From assembly GCF_003268635.1 (NCBI RefSeq), contig NZ_CP029639.1:2305501-2369500 (forward strand): a DNA stretch of 64,000 nucleotides, in the 5' to 3' direction. Shown one piece after another: positions 47,149-56,814 of the stretch (the first letter of the stretch is position 1; the number at the start of each line of letters is the position of its first letter). Source of the stretch: Paenibacillus sp. DCT19. GTDB lineage: Bacteria; Bacillota; Bacilli; Paenibacillales; Paenibacillaceae. The notes beneath the pieces were generated by a model, which made no database searches, was not told where the DNA came from, and saw only the letters and a program-made list of their open reading frames with translations. Made by a program: the position numbers and the translations under genes.

Positions 47149-49005
47149 ATGAACAAATCATCTTTTGACCGACCACTAATGGCGGATTGTGTACCTGATC
47201 TAGTGGCAACAGCACGTGGGGACTTGCCAGCAACATTGGTGATTCGAGGCGGGACATTGGTCAATGTTATATCTGGTGAAATTTTAGAAGGCATGTCTGT
47301 GGCCATACAGGGCGCACGGATTGCATATGTCGGCAAAGATGTGAGTCATACGATCGGAGAACACACTCGAATCATTGAAGCGAATGGCAGGTACATGGCT
47401 CCGGGACTACTGGATGGACACTGCCATATTGAAAGTACACAGATGAAGGTAACGGAGTTTGCACGAGCGGTACTACCTTCGGGCACAACAGGCGGATTTT
47501 TTGACCCTCATGAAATCTCCAATGTCCTTGGACTTCAAGGGCTAAGAATGATGCTGGATGAAGCACGTACGACACCAATGGCTGCGTATATGCAGGTTGC
47601 GTCATGTGTGCCTTCTACGCATCCTGGTCTGGAGACGACAGGGGCTTATATTGGCCCAGAGGAAGTGGCTGAGGCTCTCTCCTGGGGACCGGACATGATT
47701 GGTCTGGGAGAGGTTATGAACTTTCCAGGTGTTGTGTACGGGGATGACACGATGATAGGAGAGATTCAAGCTACACTACGAGCAGACAAAGTTGCTGATG
47801 GGCACTTTACCTGGGCAGCAGATGACTGGCGTTTGCCAGCCTATGCGGCTAGTGGTGTTACTGGAGATCATGAGTGTGTAACAAAGGAAGATGTGGTTGA
47901 GCGTCTGCGACTGGGCATGTATGCCAAGATGCGTCAAGGATCGGCTTGGCATGATGTAGCTGAGACGATCAAGGCTTGCACAGAACTTGGCTTGGATACG
48001 CGCCGGATGATGCTAGTTACGGATGATCGGAGTTCAGAGTCCTTGTTGAAGGAAGGACATATGGATTTTGTAGTGCGTCTCGCCATTTCACAGGGCGTGA
48101 AGCCGGTGACAGCGTTCCAGATGGCAACCATTAATACGGCTGAGCGGTTTGGTGTGGCACGAGATATTGGCGCGGTCATTCCGGGTAATATCGCTGATAT
48201 TATTTTGTTGGATGGACGACTGGCGGATGTGCACGTTGGCATGACGATTGCGGCTGGGCATGTCGTGGCGGAGAATGGCAAGATGACTGCCGTATGGGAT
48301 AATTTTATCTATCCAGAAGAGGCATTGAATACGGTAAAATTGGATCCTACAATCACGCCAGAGCAGATGGAGCTTGCTGCGCCGATTGAAGAAGGCACCA
48401 TTGGGGCTAAGATTATTCATGTAACGGAGAATCATGTGGATACGAAGGAAAAACATCTTCCTGTTACTGTGCAGAATGGTCGAGTCGTGGTATCTACAAC
48501 AGGGGATGTATGTAAAATTGCAGTGCTGGAGCGCCACAAACAAACGGGGAACCGAGCGGTGGCTTTAGTTGGAGGCATTGGCTTCACCGCACCAGCGGCC
48601 ATTGCAATGACGGTAGCTCATGACAGCCATAATCTGTTGATTATCGGTAATGATGATGCGTTAATGGCTGAAGCGGGGAACCGGGTCATTCGCATGCAAG
48701 GCGGCGTCGCTGTGGTGACAGGTTCAGGAGTGACTGAGTTCCCGTTACGAATTGCTGGACTGATGTCAACGGAGTCCTTTGAAGAGGTTGCTGTTCAATC
48801 CGCAGCCGTTAGCGAAGCGTTGCAATCGGTCGGTTGTACACTGAACAATGCATTCATGACCCTATCTTTGCTGGCATTGGTTGTAATTCCAGAGCTGCGC
48901 TTATCCGATAAAGGGTTGGTACGAATCTCGGCAGAAGGGATCGAGCTGGTGTCCCTGTTTGATGAGACAACAGAGAACATGAACGCTGCCCCGGCTGGTT
49001 CGTAA
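47149..49005 (+). CDS. ade: Adenine deaminase
   Basis: 618 residues, slightly longer than many homologues. Amidohydrolase landmarks are present: APGLLDGHCHIEST (metal-binding His pair), GGFFDPHEISNVLG, GLGEVMNFPGV, SGVTGDHECVT and the C-terminal GIGFTAPAAIAMTVAHDSHN with its metal ligands. It converts adenine to hypoxanthine and ammonia, feeding purine salvage and nitrogen supply. AGGAGG precedes the ATG. The strong promoter with a GlnR/TnrA-like box suggests expression when nitrogen is short. Confidence 0.93.
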   Translation: MNKSSFDRPLMADCVPDLVATARGDLPATLVIRGGTLVNVISGEILEGMSVAIQGARIAYVGKDVSHTIGEHTRIIEANGRYMAPGLLDGHCHIESTQMKVTEFARAVLPSGTTGGFFDPHEISNVLGLQGLRMMLDEARTTPMAAYMQVASCVPSTHPGLETTGAYIGPEEVAEALSWGPDMIGLGEVMNFPGVVYGDDTMIGEIQATLRADKVADGHFTWAADDWRLPAYAASGVTGDHECVTKEDVVERLRLGMYAKMRQGSAWHDVAETIKACTELGLDTRRMMLVTDDRSSESLLKEGHMDFVVRLAISQGVKPVTAFQMATINTAERFGVARDIGAVIPGNIADIILLDGRLADVHVGMTIAAGHVVAENGKMTAVWDNFIYPEEALNTVKLDPTITPEQMELAAPIEEGTIGAKIIHVTENHVDTKEKHLPVTVQNGRVVVSTTGDVCKIAVLERHKQTGNRAVALVGGIGFTAPAAIAMTVAHDSHNLLIIGNDDALMAEAGNRVIRMQGGVAVVTGSGVTEFPLRIAGLMSTESFEEVAVQSAAVSEALQSVGCTLNNAFMTLSLLALVVIPELRLSDKGLVRISAEGIELVSLFDETTENMNAAPAGS

Positions 49006-49062
49006 GTTCATCATTACATCAAGATAACGTTACATCAGAGTTGAAATGTGATTGTATGAGTA

Positions 49063-49094
49063 AGCCATCTAGAGCTGATCTAGATGGCTTTTTT
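49063..49094 (+). terminator. Rho-independent terminator after ade
   Basis: AGCCATCTAGA, GCTGA loop, TCTAGATGGCT and T6: a perfect 11-bp stem. Confidence 0.92.
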
Positions 49095-49514
49095 GTGTTT
49101 TGACTGAAGAAGTGGAATGAATCGTTTGAAGAAGCGTAGCTGCAAGCTTGTTGCAGAACTGCACGGAGGGATATACGTCAGCGGTTCATTTTAAATAAAT
49201 TAGCAAGGAAAACGCTTACTAGGTCTTCTGTCGGTAGGAAACATATGTTCATAATGACTGAAGTCTTGTGTGTTAAAGCGTTAAATAAGGAAATTTTTCG
49301 TTAATTGAGACTTTAGAACTATAAATACAGAAGTGTGAATACCCGAAATAATGTTATATGATTCTTTCGTCGTAAGTCTTAGAGATGACATTGCATATAG
49401 AAGCAATTCATGGAGGAGAGCTTTTGGTAAATACGCCAAAATGCTTAAATTACGACAGTTTTTTTGCCGGGAGCTAAAGTCAGAGGGGTATAACATTTGA
49501 GGGAGTGTACGAAT
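49095..49514. other. Intergenic region with a cre-like site
   Basis: About 420 AT-rich bases without a supported gene. AGGAAAACGCTTACT (49206-49220) matches the cre consensus except for one base in the TG pair. A minus-strand frame at 49281-49520 has no ribosome site or recognisable protein and overlaps the next gene, so it is not called. Confidence 0.45.
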
Positions 49515-50435
49515 ATGCAACAGAAGTCCAAATATTATTTTATCAAACTTGTCAGTTGTCTAATCCTCGTCGCAGGCGTTACGTTTTCATCAAAAACCAT
49601 TGCGGATGGTTCGGTTGAAAGTTATGAGAGCATCCATGGTGCTATTGAGCAGCCGATCCGGGCTACATGGGTTTGGGATACTACTCAGATTCAAAGTCGG
49701 CCACAGGAAGTACTGAAATTTGCCAAAGAAAAAAAGGTGAATACAATCTATCTGCAATTGAACCGGGATGTGAAAATCCCTTATTATACAAGCTTTATTC
49801 GTGAGGCTAGAGCGAACCATATTGCAGTTGATGTGATGGATGGCAGATCCGCTTGGGGATTGACTGAAAGTAGGACGCAAATCGCTGATTTTCTGAACTG
49901 GATTGAAGCGTATCAAAATCAGGTGCAACCAAATGAAAAATTTGCCGGTATTCATCTGGACATTGAACCCCATGTGCATCCACAGTGGAAAACGAATCAA
50001 GCGAGTGTTATTACGCAATGGATGGGAAATGTGCAGTACATCATGGATCGGGCTAAACAAATGAAAATGCCTGTTGGAGCAGATTTGCCATTCTGGCTGG
50101 ATAATTACAAAGTTCCTGGTTCGACGCAGGCCGTTAGCAATTGGATGATTCAGAAATATGATTCAATCACAATCATGGCGTATCGAGATACGGCAGCTGC
50201 AATCTACAATGTGGCGAAGGATGAGCTTATCGATGCAGCACAACAAGGCAAGAAGATATCCATCGCTATAGAGACGAAGCAGAGTAAAGAGGGCGACTTC
50301 ATTACATTCTATGAAGAGGGTTCGGAGTACATGGAATCTCAGCTCAAACTAGTGGAGAGTATGGCCAAAGTTCATTCATCCTTTAACGGATTCTCAATTC
50401 ATGAATACACGTCATGGAAAACTTTAAAGAACTAG
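49515..50435 (+). CDS. Unrecognised secreted protein, possibly a TIM-barrel hydrolase
   Basis: 306 residues. A signal peptide is likely (basic start, hydrophobic about 10-28, cleavage near KTIADG). The mature part alternates strands and helices in a way that suggests a TIM barrel: RATWVWDTTQIQ, NTIYLQLNRDV, HIAVDVMDG, AGIHLDIEPHVHP, PVGADLPFWLD, SITIMAYRD, SIAIETKQ. The conserved-looking acids at strand ends (HLDIEPH) resemble glycoside hydrolase catalytic positions, for example the DxxDxE pattern of GH18 in a reduced form, but I cannot name a family. ATG at 49515 follows GAGGGAG; a TTG at 49497 is inside the upstream region. Monocistronic with a terminator. Confidence 0.65.
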   Translation: MQQKSKYYFIKLVSCLILVAGVTFSSKTIADGSVESYESIHGAIEQPIRATWVWDTTQIQSRPQEVLKFAKEKKVNTIYLQLNRDVKIPYYTSFIREARANHIAVDVMDGRSAWGLTESRTQIADFLNWIEAYQNQVQPNEKFAGIHLDIEPHVHPQWKTNQASVITQWMGNVQYIMDRAKQMKMPVGADLPFWLDNYKVPGSTQAVSNWMIQKYDSITIMAYRDTAAAIYNVAKDELIDAAQQGKKISIAIETKQSKEGDFITFYEEGSEYMESQLKLVESMAKVHSSFNGFSIHEYTSWKTLKN

Positions 50436-50484
50436 GGAGTCAATGCTTCTAATTCTAATGTAGAAAAAAGAATACAGCCTTCCC

Positions 50485-50524
50485 AAAGATGTCGCGACGC
50501 TCCCTGTCGCTGACATCTTTTTTT
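50485..50524 (+). terminator. Rho-independent terminator
   Basis: AAAGATGTC-G-CGAC pairs with GTCG-CT-GACATCTTT around GCTCCCT, ending in T7. The A-rich 5' flank also lets it serve the convergent AraC gene. Confidence 0.85.
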
Positions 50525-50646
50525 GACTCGGAGTAGGCTGTGAAATGCTTGAAGTAAGCGAGTGAATGAACTTAGCTAACATGTAAGCAGAGAACAATAT
50601 GTTTAAGCTAAGATGTTGCTGAGTGCCTGCACGCTAATTATGAAGA

Positions 50647-51561
50647 TTAGATAAGCATCGGCTCCACGTCAACCTTCTCGTAGAACATTTTCCGATACTG
50701 TGATGGTGTGGTGCTCTTATGTTTCTTGAACGTGGTAATAAAGTAGCTCAGGTGCTCGAAGCCAACGTCCATCGCGATATCTACAATTTTATGGTCGGTA
50801 TTCTCCAGCAGGTAACAGGCCTGTTGAACGCGATAATAATTAATGTAATCAACCGGGCTTTTCTGCACCATTTGTTTGAAGAATCGGCAAAAGTGTCCTT
50901 CACTCATGTTCGCCTCATCTGCTAACTCCTTTAGCCGTAATGCTTCTGGATAATGCTGATGAATGTACGATAGCACCGACTTCAAGCGTTCCACTTTATC
51001 ATGGCTGCCTGTAGGAAGAGTGCCATTACTAGTAGCTGGACGCATGTGCTCGAACATTCGCGCAAATATAAGGTACAGGTATGCTTTGGTGGACATTTCG
51101 CACGTCTCAGAGCGGGTAGCATGTTCGGCAAAAATGCGTTGTAGATACAGCAGGATTTCTTGTCCCCATGGATCACTAGGCTTGATATGGTTGGGAGGGA
51201 CGAGTGTCTTGTGAACAAGTGGATGAATAAACTTTTCCTGAATCGTATCGAAAGTGCGACTCCCCAGCAACTCAGGACTGAACACAATAGAAGAAAAGAC
51301 GCAAGGAATAGTTCCCTTCAAATAACCAACGTGAATTTCTCCCCGGTTAATAAAGATCGCTTCTCCAGCTTGTACCTCAACGGTGTTCATATCAATCTGA
51401 AAGACAGCACTTCCTTGTGTAACCATAGTGAACTCCATCTCATCATGCCAGTGGCAATCAAGAATGATGTCACCGTCCAACTGTTGAATATCCGGATATA
51501 CACTGACAGGATACATGGCATCACCGTGTACCCGATCCTCTCGTAAACGTTCACGTTCCAT
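50647..51561 (-). CDS. AraC-family regulator with cupin sensor
   Basis: 304 residues. The N-terminal AraC-type cupin has CHWHDEMEFTMVTQGSAVF and VQAGEAIFINRGEIHVG. The C-terminal DNA-binding domain shows both helix-turn-helix units (LKELADEANMSEGHFCRFFK; VDIAMDVGFEHLSYFITTFK) and the TTPSQYRKM tail. Such proteins sense a sugar and activate neighbouring catabolic genes. It is divergent from the GH31 alpha-xylosidase gene, its likely target. AAGGAG precedes the ATG on the minus strand. Confidence 0.9.
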   Translation of the reverse strand: MERERLREDRVHGDAMYPVSVYPDIQQLDGDIILDCHWHDEMEFTMVTQGSAVFQIDMNTVEVQAGEAIFINRGEIHVGYLKGTIPCVFSSIVFSPELLGSRTFDTIQEKFIHPLVHKTLVPPNHIKPSDPWGQEILLYLQRIFAEHATRSETCEMSTKAYLYLIFARMFEHMRPATSNGTLPTGSHDKVERLKSVLSYIHQHYPEALRLKELADEANMSEGHFCRFFKQMVQKSPVDYINYYRVQQACYLLENTDHKIVDIAMDVGFEHLSYFITTFKKHKSTTPSQYRKMFYEKVDVEPMLI

Positions 51562-51625
51562 GATGTGGCTCCTTCAATGATCATTATTAATGAAGTAATG
51601 ACAAGCATAATGAAATTCATTCTAA

Positions 51626-51640
51626 TGTAATCGTTTCCAT
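51626..51640 (-). promoter_or_regulatory. cre site (CcpA operator) between AraC and GH31 genes
   Basis: On the minus strand ATGGAAACGATTACA matches the cre consensus fully. It sits in the shared control region, 65 bases from the AraC start and 129 from the GH31 start, so it could repress either or both. Confidence 0.75.
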
Positions 51641-51674
51641 TGATTGGTGTTATTTATGAAGAAATCGTTCAGAA

Positions 51675-51692
51675 ATATCAAAATCGTGATAT
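51675..51692. promoter_or_regulatory. Inverted repeat in the AraC-GH31 control region
   Basis: ATATCA, 6-base spacer, TGATAT: a perfect repeat between the cre site and the GH31 gene; possible regulator site. Confidence 0.35.
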
Positions 51693-51768
51693 ATTCAGTC
51701 AAAATAGGAGAAGAAATTCATCATTAATATCAATATTATTATAGTATAACCGAAGGGGGTAATCAAAG

Positions 51769-54087
51769 ATGAAATTTACGGACGGCTATTGGCAAACCCG
51801 CGAAGGATATCATGTACAAAATCCTGCGGATATTCGAGATATCGTACAAAAGGGTGATTCCTTTACAGTATATGCAGCAACGAAACGCATTGAACGCAAG
51901 GGAGATACGTTGAACGGCACATTGCTCAAAGCAACGTACAGCTCACCGATGCCTGACGTGATCCGGGTACAATTGAACCATCACAAGGGCAAAGTGAATC
52001 CTGGTCCTGAATTTGCACTGAATACATTAAATACAGATGTAAAGATCACTCGTGATGAGAACGGCGCAGAGTTGCAAAGTGGCAACTTACGTGTAACCGT
52101 TAACAAAGCAGGTGGTTGGGACATCGGTTTCCACTATAATGAAAAACGTTTGACAGGAAGTGGCTGGAGAGGCCCAGCATACATTGAGTCTGCAAATGAA
52201 GGTGCATTCTTCCGCGAGCAGCTTGAGCTTGGTGTTGGAGAATATGTATACGGCTTGGGCGAGCGCTTTACGCCGTTTGTGAAGAATGGTCAAGTCGTGG
52301 ATATCTGGAATGAAGACGGTGGTACAAGCAGTGAGCAAGCGTACAAAAACATTCCATTCTACCTGTCGAACAAAGGATACGGTGTGTTTGTAAACCACCC
52401 AGAGAAGGTATCTTATGAGATTGCTTCCGAGAATGTATCCAAAGTACAGTTTAGTGTAGAGGGCGAGTCACTGGAATATTTCATTATCGGTGGTAGCAAT
52501 CCGAAGGAAGTGCTGGACAACTATACGAAACTGACCGGCAAACCGGCATTGCCGCCGGCATGGACGTTTGGTTTGTGGCTGACAACTTCATTTACAACAG
52601 ACTATGATGAAGCAACGGTTAATCATTTTGTAGATGGCATGGCTGAGCGTGACCTGCCACTTTCCGTATTCCACTTTGACTGCTTCTGGATGAAGGAGTA
52701 CCAATGGTGTGATTTTGAGTGGGATGAGGATATGTTCCCAGACCCAGTAGGTATGCTTAGTCGTTTGAAAGACAAAGGCCTCAAAATCTGTGCATGGATT
52801 AACCCTTACATTGCGGAGAAATCCATTTTGTTTGATGAAGGTATGGAGAAGGGTTACCTGGTTAAAACAGCGGACGGAAGCGTATGGCAATGGGATAAAT
52901 GGCAAGCGGGTATGGGTCTCGTAGATTTCACGAATCCAGCAGCAACCGATTGGTACAAAGGTAAACTGAAAACATTGATCGAGCAAGGCGTAGATTGCTT
53001 CAAAACAGACTTCGGCGAAAGAATTCCAACGGATGTAGTCTATTACGATGGCTCCGATCCAGTGAAAATGCACAATTATTATACGTTCCTATATAACAAA
53101 GCTGTATTTGAAGTATTGGAAGAAAACTTGGGCAAAAACGAAGCAGCATTGTTTGCACGCTCTGCAACCGTTGGTGGCCAACAGTTCCCTGTACACTGGG
53201 GCGGCGATTGCTCTTCCAACTACTCATCAATGGCAGAATCGCTGCGCGGTGGCTTATCCCTTGGTCTGTCAGGCTTCGGCTTCTGGAGCCACGATATTAG
53301 TGGATTCGAGAAAACAGCAGAACCAGACGTCTACAAACGTTGGGTACAATTCGGTCTATTGTCATCCCACAGCCGTCTGCATGGTAATGAATCTTATCGT
53401 GTACCTTGGTTGTTCGATGAAGAAGCTGTTGATGTGGTACGTGACTTCACGAAGCTTAAACTTAGCTTGATGCCATATCTGTTCAATTCCGCAGTAGAAT
53501 CGACAGTTCGAGGCTTGCCAATGATGCGTGCAATGGTTCTGGAGTTCCCTGAAGATCCAACATGTGCAACCATTGATACACAGTACATGTTTGGTGATTC
53601 CATTCTGGTCGCACCGATCTTCAATAAAGAAGGCGATGTAACCTATTACCTACCAGAAGGTACGTGGACGAACTATCTGACAGGCGCTAAGGTAGAGGGT
53701 GGACGATGGGTTAGCGAGAACCATGACTTCAAAACACTGCCTATGATGATCAAGCCGAACAGTCTTATCGCTGTAGGTGCAGTCGATGGCAAACCAGACT
53801 ATGACTTCGCTCAAGATGTTTCCTTGCACTTGTTCGAACTGGCTGATGGTCATCAAGCCCAAGCTGTTGTTGTGAATCAAGCTGCTGAGCAGGAGCTTGC
53901 TGTTCAAGTATCGCGTAACGGTTCGGTTCTAGAAGTTACGGCAGAAGGTGCAGGGAAACCTTGGAGTCTTGTACTTCGTGGTGTTGGTAGTGTATCGAGT
54001 GTTGAAGGTGGCTCCTATGTTTCTGGTGAGCATGGTGTGGTCGTTACGGCAGCATCTGGAGCAAAACAACTCTCCATTCAATTGTAA
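51769..54087 (+). CDS. yicI: Alpha-xylosidase / alpha-glucosidase, GH31 (YicI-like)
   Basis: 772 residues, the length and domain order of E. coli YicI: N-terminal beta sandwich (from MKFTDGYWQ), TIM barrel and C-terminal beta domains. The nucleophile is D414 in CFKTDFGERIPTD and the acid/base D480 in FPVHWGGDCSSNY, 66 residues later as in YicI (D416 and D482). FGFWSHDISGFE is the following conserved block. It releases alpha-linked xylose from xyloglucan-type oligosaccharides such as isoprimeverose; alpha-glucosidase activity is the alternative. No signal peptide. AAGGGGG precedes the ATG. Confidence 0.9.
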   Translation: MKFTDGYWQTREGYHVQNPADIRDIVQKGDSFTVYAATKRIERKGDTLNGTLLKATYSSPMPDVIRVQLNHHKGKVNPGPEFALNTLNTDVKITRDENGAELQSGNLRVTVNKAGGWDIGFHYNEKRLTGSGWRGPAYIESANEGAFFREQLELGVGEYVYGLGERFTPFVKNGQVVDIWNEDGGTSSEQAYKNIPFYLSNKGYGVFVNHPEKVSYEIASENVSKVQFSVEGESLEYFIIGGSNPKEVLDNYTKLTGKPALPPAWTFGLWLTTSFTTDYDEATVNHFVDGMAERDLPLSVFHFDCFWMKEYQWCDFEWDEDMFPDPVGMLSRLKDKGLKICAWINPYIAEKSILFDEGMEKGYLVKTADGSVWQWDKWQAGMGLVDFTNPAATDWYKGKLKTLIEQGVDCFKTDFGERIPTDVVYYDGSDPVKMHNYYTFLYNKAVFEVLEENLGKNEAALFARSATVGGQQFPVHWGGDCSSNYSSMAESLRGGLSLGLSGFGFWSHDISGFEKTAEPDVYKRWVQFGLLSSHSRLHGNESYRVPWLFDEEAVDVVRDFTKLKLSLMPYLFNSAVESTVRGLPMMRAMVLEFPEDPTCATIDTQYMFGDSILVAPIFNKEGDVTYYLPEGTWTNYLTGAKVEGGRWVSENHDFKTLPMMIKPNSLIAVGAVDGKPDYDFAQDVSLHLFELADGHQAQAVVVNQAAEQELAVQVSRNGSVLEVTAEGAGKPWSLVLRGVGSVSSVEGGSYVSGEHGVVVTAASGAKQLSIQL

Positions 54088-54127
54088 TTTGCTATTGATC
54101 TAAATGAAGATAGAATAGAGAAGAGGG

Positions 54128-54151
54128 ACGGTACCGAAAGGTACCGTTTTT
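54128..54151 (+). terminator. Rho-independent terminator after the GH31 gene
   Basis: ACGGTACC, GAAA tetraloop, GGTACCGT, then T run. Confidence 0.92.
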
Positions 54152-54260
54152 CTCTTGTTATTTGTTATGCTTTTTCGACTGTTTAACCTCAAAATTGGTT
54201 TAGGTACAATAAGACTTATACCTAGTAAGACATATCATTACAGTTAGGGGATTACGCTAT

Positions 54261-55271
54261 ATGGACTCCAATTATTCCAAATTACATCAACCTATTACGC
54301 CAGAGATGTTATATACCTTAGTGAAACATACATTTGGCGCAAACACTCAAGTAAAGCAATATGGTTTGTTACAGGGTGGTCTGTTTAACACCACTTATCG
54401 TATAGAACTGGATCACCCTAAGTATCCGGACATCATCTTGCGATTAGCACCTGAACGAGTACAAGATGAAGACATTGAACATACACTTGCAGATCCTTTA
54501 TTTTCATTTGAACGCACAATGATGGCATCTGAACCAATAATCTATGCGTTATATCGCCAGCAGGGAATCCCCTGTGCATCGGTTATTGCCTGTGACTCTA
54601 GTGGGATTACGATACCAAGAACGTATATGTTTATGGAGTTCATCCCCAGCCGGCAGTTAAATGATCCTTCATTGTTGGCAAAGGAGAAAGAGGAGCTTTA
54701 TCGCCAATTAGGCGCTTATACCGCTACAATGCATACCATTGAGGCAGATTCGTTTGGATGGCCGCAGGCGGATGGAACCATCAAGGGATCTACACGCTGG
54801 TCAGAGGTGGTATTAGCATATGCAGCAGAGACGGCAGCAAAGGCAGAACAGGCTCAATACATGCACGGAGTAGGGGAAGAGATATTATCAATTCTAGAGG
54901 AGAATCAACATATCTTAGACCAGGTGACGAAACCTGTGTTAGTTCATAATGACTTATGGGAAGCCAATGTGTTGATCCATGAGCAACAGGGACAGCCCCG
55001 CATTGCGGCCATTATTGACGGGGATCGCTCCATGTTTGCTGATCGTGAATTCGAGGCGCTTTTATCAACCGAATCCACTGATTTTCATATGGGGTATGAT
55101 CGTCCGCTTGATATGTCGGAAGAAGGACAGTTACGACGGTTTATGTATCGTCTAGTGTCAGCTTATTTTAACGCCTATGTTCATGAGCATCAGGTCAATC
55201 AGCATGAAGACGCACAGAAGTATGAACAAAGAACGTTAAGTCTGCTCAAGGAATGGAAAGAACGAAATTAG
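54261..55271 (+). CDS. Aminoglycoside phosphotransferase-family kinase
   Basis: 336 residues with the small-molecule kinase fold: GGLFNTTYRIEL (phosphate-binding loop), a YMFMEFIPSR hinge, the catalytic loop VLVHNDLWEANVLI and the metal-binding AAIIDGDRSMFAD, where the usual DFG-like Asp is IDGDR. It phosphorylates a hydroxyl on a small molecule. Such genes occur as resistance enzymes or in metabolism (choline, homoserine, methylthioribose), and the sequence does not decide between them. The next gene is an MFS exporter on the same strand 132 bases away. Confidence 0.8.
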   Translation: MDSNYSKLHQPITPEMLYTLVKHTFGANTQVKQYGLLQGGLFNTTYRIELDHPKYPDIILRLAPERVQDEDIEHTLADPLFSFERTMMASEPIIYALYRQQGIPCASVIACDSSGITIPRTYMFMEFIPSRQLNDPSLLAKEKEELYRQLGAYTATMHTIEADSFGWPQADGTIKGSTRWSEVVLAYAAETAAKAEQAQYMHGVGEEILSILEENQHILDQVTKPVLVHNDLWEANVLIHEQQGQPRIAAIIDGDRSMFADREFEALLSTESTDFHMGYDRPLDMSEEGQLRRFMYRLVSAYFNAYVHEHQVNQHEDAQKYEQRTLSLLKEWKERN

Positions 55272-55403
55272 CCATACAGTGTAAAAGTTCATATATCTGT
55301 TGCTAAGTGTGCTTCAATGAACTTTTTACATATCCGAATAAACATCTGCACAATGACCCACAATAACATTGATATTTCCTGATCCCGTAAAGGTGGTTGA
55401 GGT

Positions 55404-56702
55404 ATGAGTGATAAAAAGTGGGATCTTGTTGCACTTGCTTCCATTCCGGTAATCATGACTTTGGGCAACTCCATGTTAATTCCGATCCTTCCCCAGATAG
55501 AGCGTGAATTAAAGGTATCGTCCTTCAAAGTCAGTATGCTAATTACCGTGTACGCCGTTGTAGCTATTCTGCTGATCCCGCTTGCCGGATATTTATCGGA
55601 TCGTTTCGGGCGAAAAGTTGTTATTATTCCCAGCCTGATCATTGCGGCTGTTGGTGGTGCGGTGGCAGGTGGTGCAGCATGGTTAATGAACGGAGATGCC
55701 GCATACTGGGTGATACTTGGAGGTAGGTTACTGCAAGGTATAGGTGCCGCTGGCGCATTTCCCATCGTGATTCCGCTTGTTGGCGATATGTTCAGTGATG
55801 AAAATGAGGTCAGCAAGAGCTTAGGCATTATTGAAACATCGAATACCTTCGGTAAAGTGTTAAGTCCTATTCTTGGTGCAGCTTTGGCTGTCTGGTTATG
55901 GTATTTGCCGTTTATGGCGATTCCTGTATTATGTCTGATTTCATTGTTATTGGTTATCTTTCTGGTGAAAACACCTAAGAAAAAAGAGAAACCGCCTACA
56001 TTCTCAGAATTCGTCGCTTCCATTCGGGCCGTTCTTAAGGAAAAAGGCCGCTGGCTGTATGCGCTTTTTGCCATTGGTGGAATTTGCATGTTTGTCATTT
56101 TTGGTGTGCTTTTTTATTTGTCAGAGACCTTGGAATCTGAATTCAAACTAAAGGGTGTGCTAAAAGGACTTGTGTTAGCCATTCCATTAGCGGCACTATG
56201 CCTGGCCTCATTTCTTGCAGGAAAATGGATTGGTAAAAGCAAAACACGTATGAAATGGATTGGATTTACCGGGTTAGTGATTTTGACCGTTTCTCTTGTC
56301 ATCATGGGGTTATGGGACAATATATATGCTGTCGTGGGTTTGTTTACCTTGGGCAGTGCGGGTATTGGTGCAACATTGCCCTGTCTTGATGCATTAATAA
56401 CCGAAGGTGTGGACAAGAAACAACGAGGGACAATTACTGCTTTATTCAGTAGTATGCGTTTTATTGGGGTGTCCTTGGGGCCACCAGTTATATCTTTGTT
56501 AATTGGAAGTGCTCACATCCTTATCTTCGGCATACTTGCTGCAACAGGGGCAGTCGGTGGTTTGCTTACACTGCTTGCAGTGAAACCTGAGAAAAGCAAT
56601 ACTGACGCAGAAGAAGCTACGCATGAAGATGAGGAAGAAGAGAACGTGAATGAGACCAGGCGAGGGATACCGAAACTAGGGAAAAGAAGAAGCCCATTCT
56701 AG
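55404..56702 (+). CDS. MFS exporter, YmfD/bacillibactin-exporter-like
   Basis: 432 residues with 12 hydrophobic segments. The MFS motif A is GYLSDRFGRKVVIIP and motif C-like sequence is GRLLQGIGAAGAFPIVIPLV. It recalls B. subtilis YmfD, a drug and bacillibactin exporter, in MTLGNSMLIPILP and VLSPILGAALA. The C-terminus is charged (DEEEENVNE, then RRGIPKLGKRRSPF). The exported compound is unknown. GTAAAGGTGG precedes the ATG. Confidence 0.82.
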   Translation: MSDKKWDLVALASIPVIMTLGNSMLIPILPQIERELKVSSFKVSMLITVYAVVAILLIPLAGYLSDRFGRKVVIIPSLIIAAVGGAVAGGAAWLMNGDAAYWVILGGRLLQGIGAAGAFPIVIPLVGDMFSDENEVSKSLGIIETSNTFGKVLSPILGAALAVWLWYLPFMAIPVLCLISLLLVIFLVKTPKKKEKPPTFSEFVASIRAVLKEKGRWLYALFAIGGICMFVIFGVLFYLSETLESEFKLKGVLKGLVLAIPLAALCLASFLAGKWIGKSKTRMKWIGFTGLVILTVSLVIMGLWDNIYAVVGLFTLGSAGIGATLPCLDALITEGVDKKQRGTITALFSSMRFIGVSLGPPVISLLIGSAHILIFGILAATGAVGGLLTLLAVKPEKSNTDAEEATHEDEEEENVNETRRGIPKLGKRRSPF

Positions 56703-56734
56703 ATTAAATATTTACTTATTGAAAGTCACAACAC

Positions 56735-56791
56735 AAAAATGCGTTGCGCATGAGGAGACTCGGATGTCCTCATGTGACAACGCATTTTTTT
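56735..56791. terminator. Bidirectional terminator between two MFS genes
   Basis: A long stem: AAATGCGTTG against CAACGCATTT with an inner ATGAGGA/TCCTCAT. A-run on the left and T7 on the right let it stop both convergent genes. Confidence 0.88.
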
Positions 56792-56814
56792 ATTGGCATC
56801 TGGTGTAGAGTTAC

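Noticed and set aside
49281..49520. Minus-strand frame of 79 codons before the unknown secreted protein
   Set aside because: It overlaps the next gene start, lacks a ribosome site and reads through AT-rich control sequence.
55289..56098. Minus-strand frame of 269 codons opposite the MFS gene at 55404
   Set aside because: Long only because it is antisense to a membrane protein; the plus frame has clear MFS motifs and a ribosome site.
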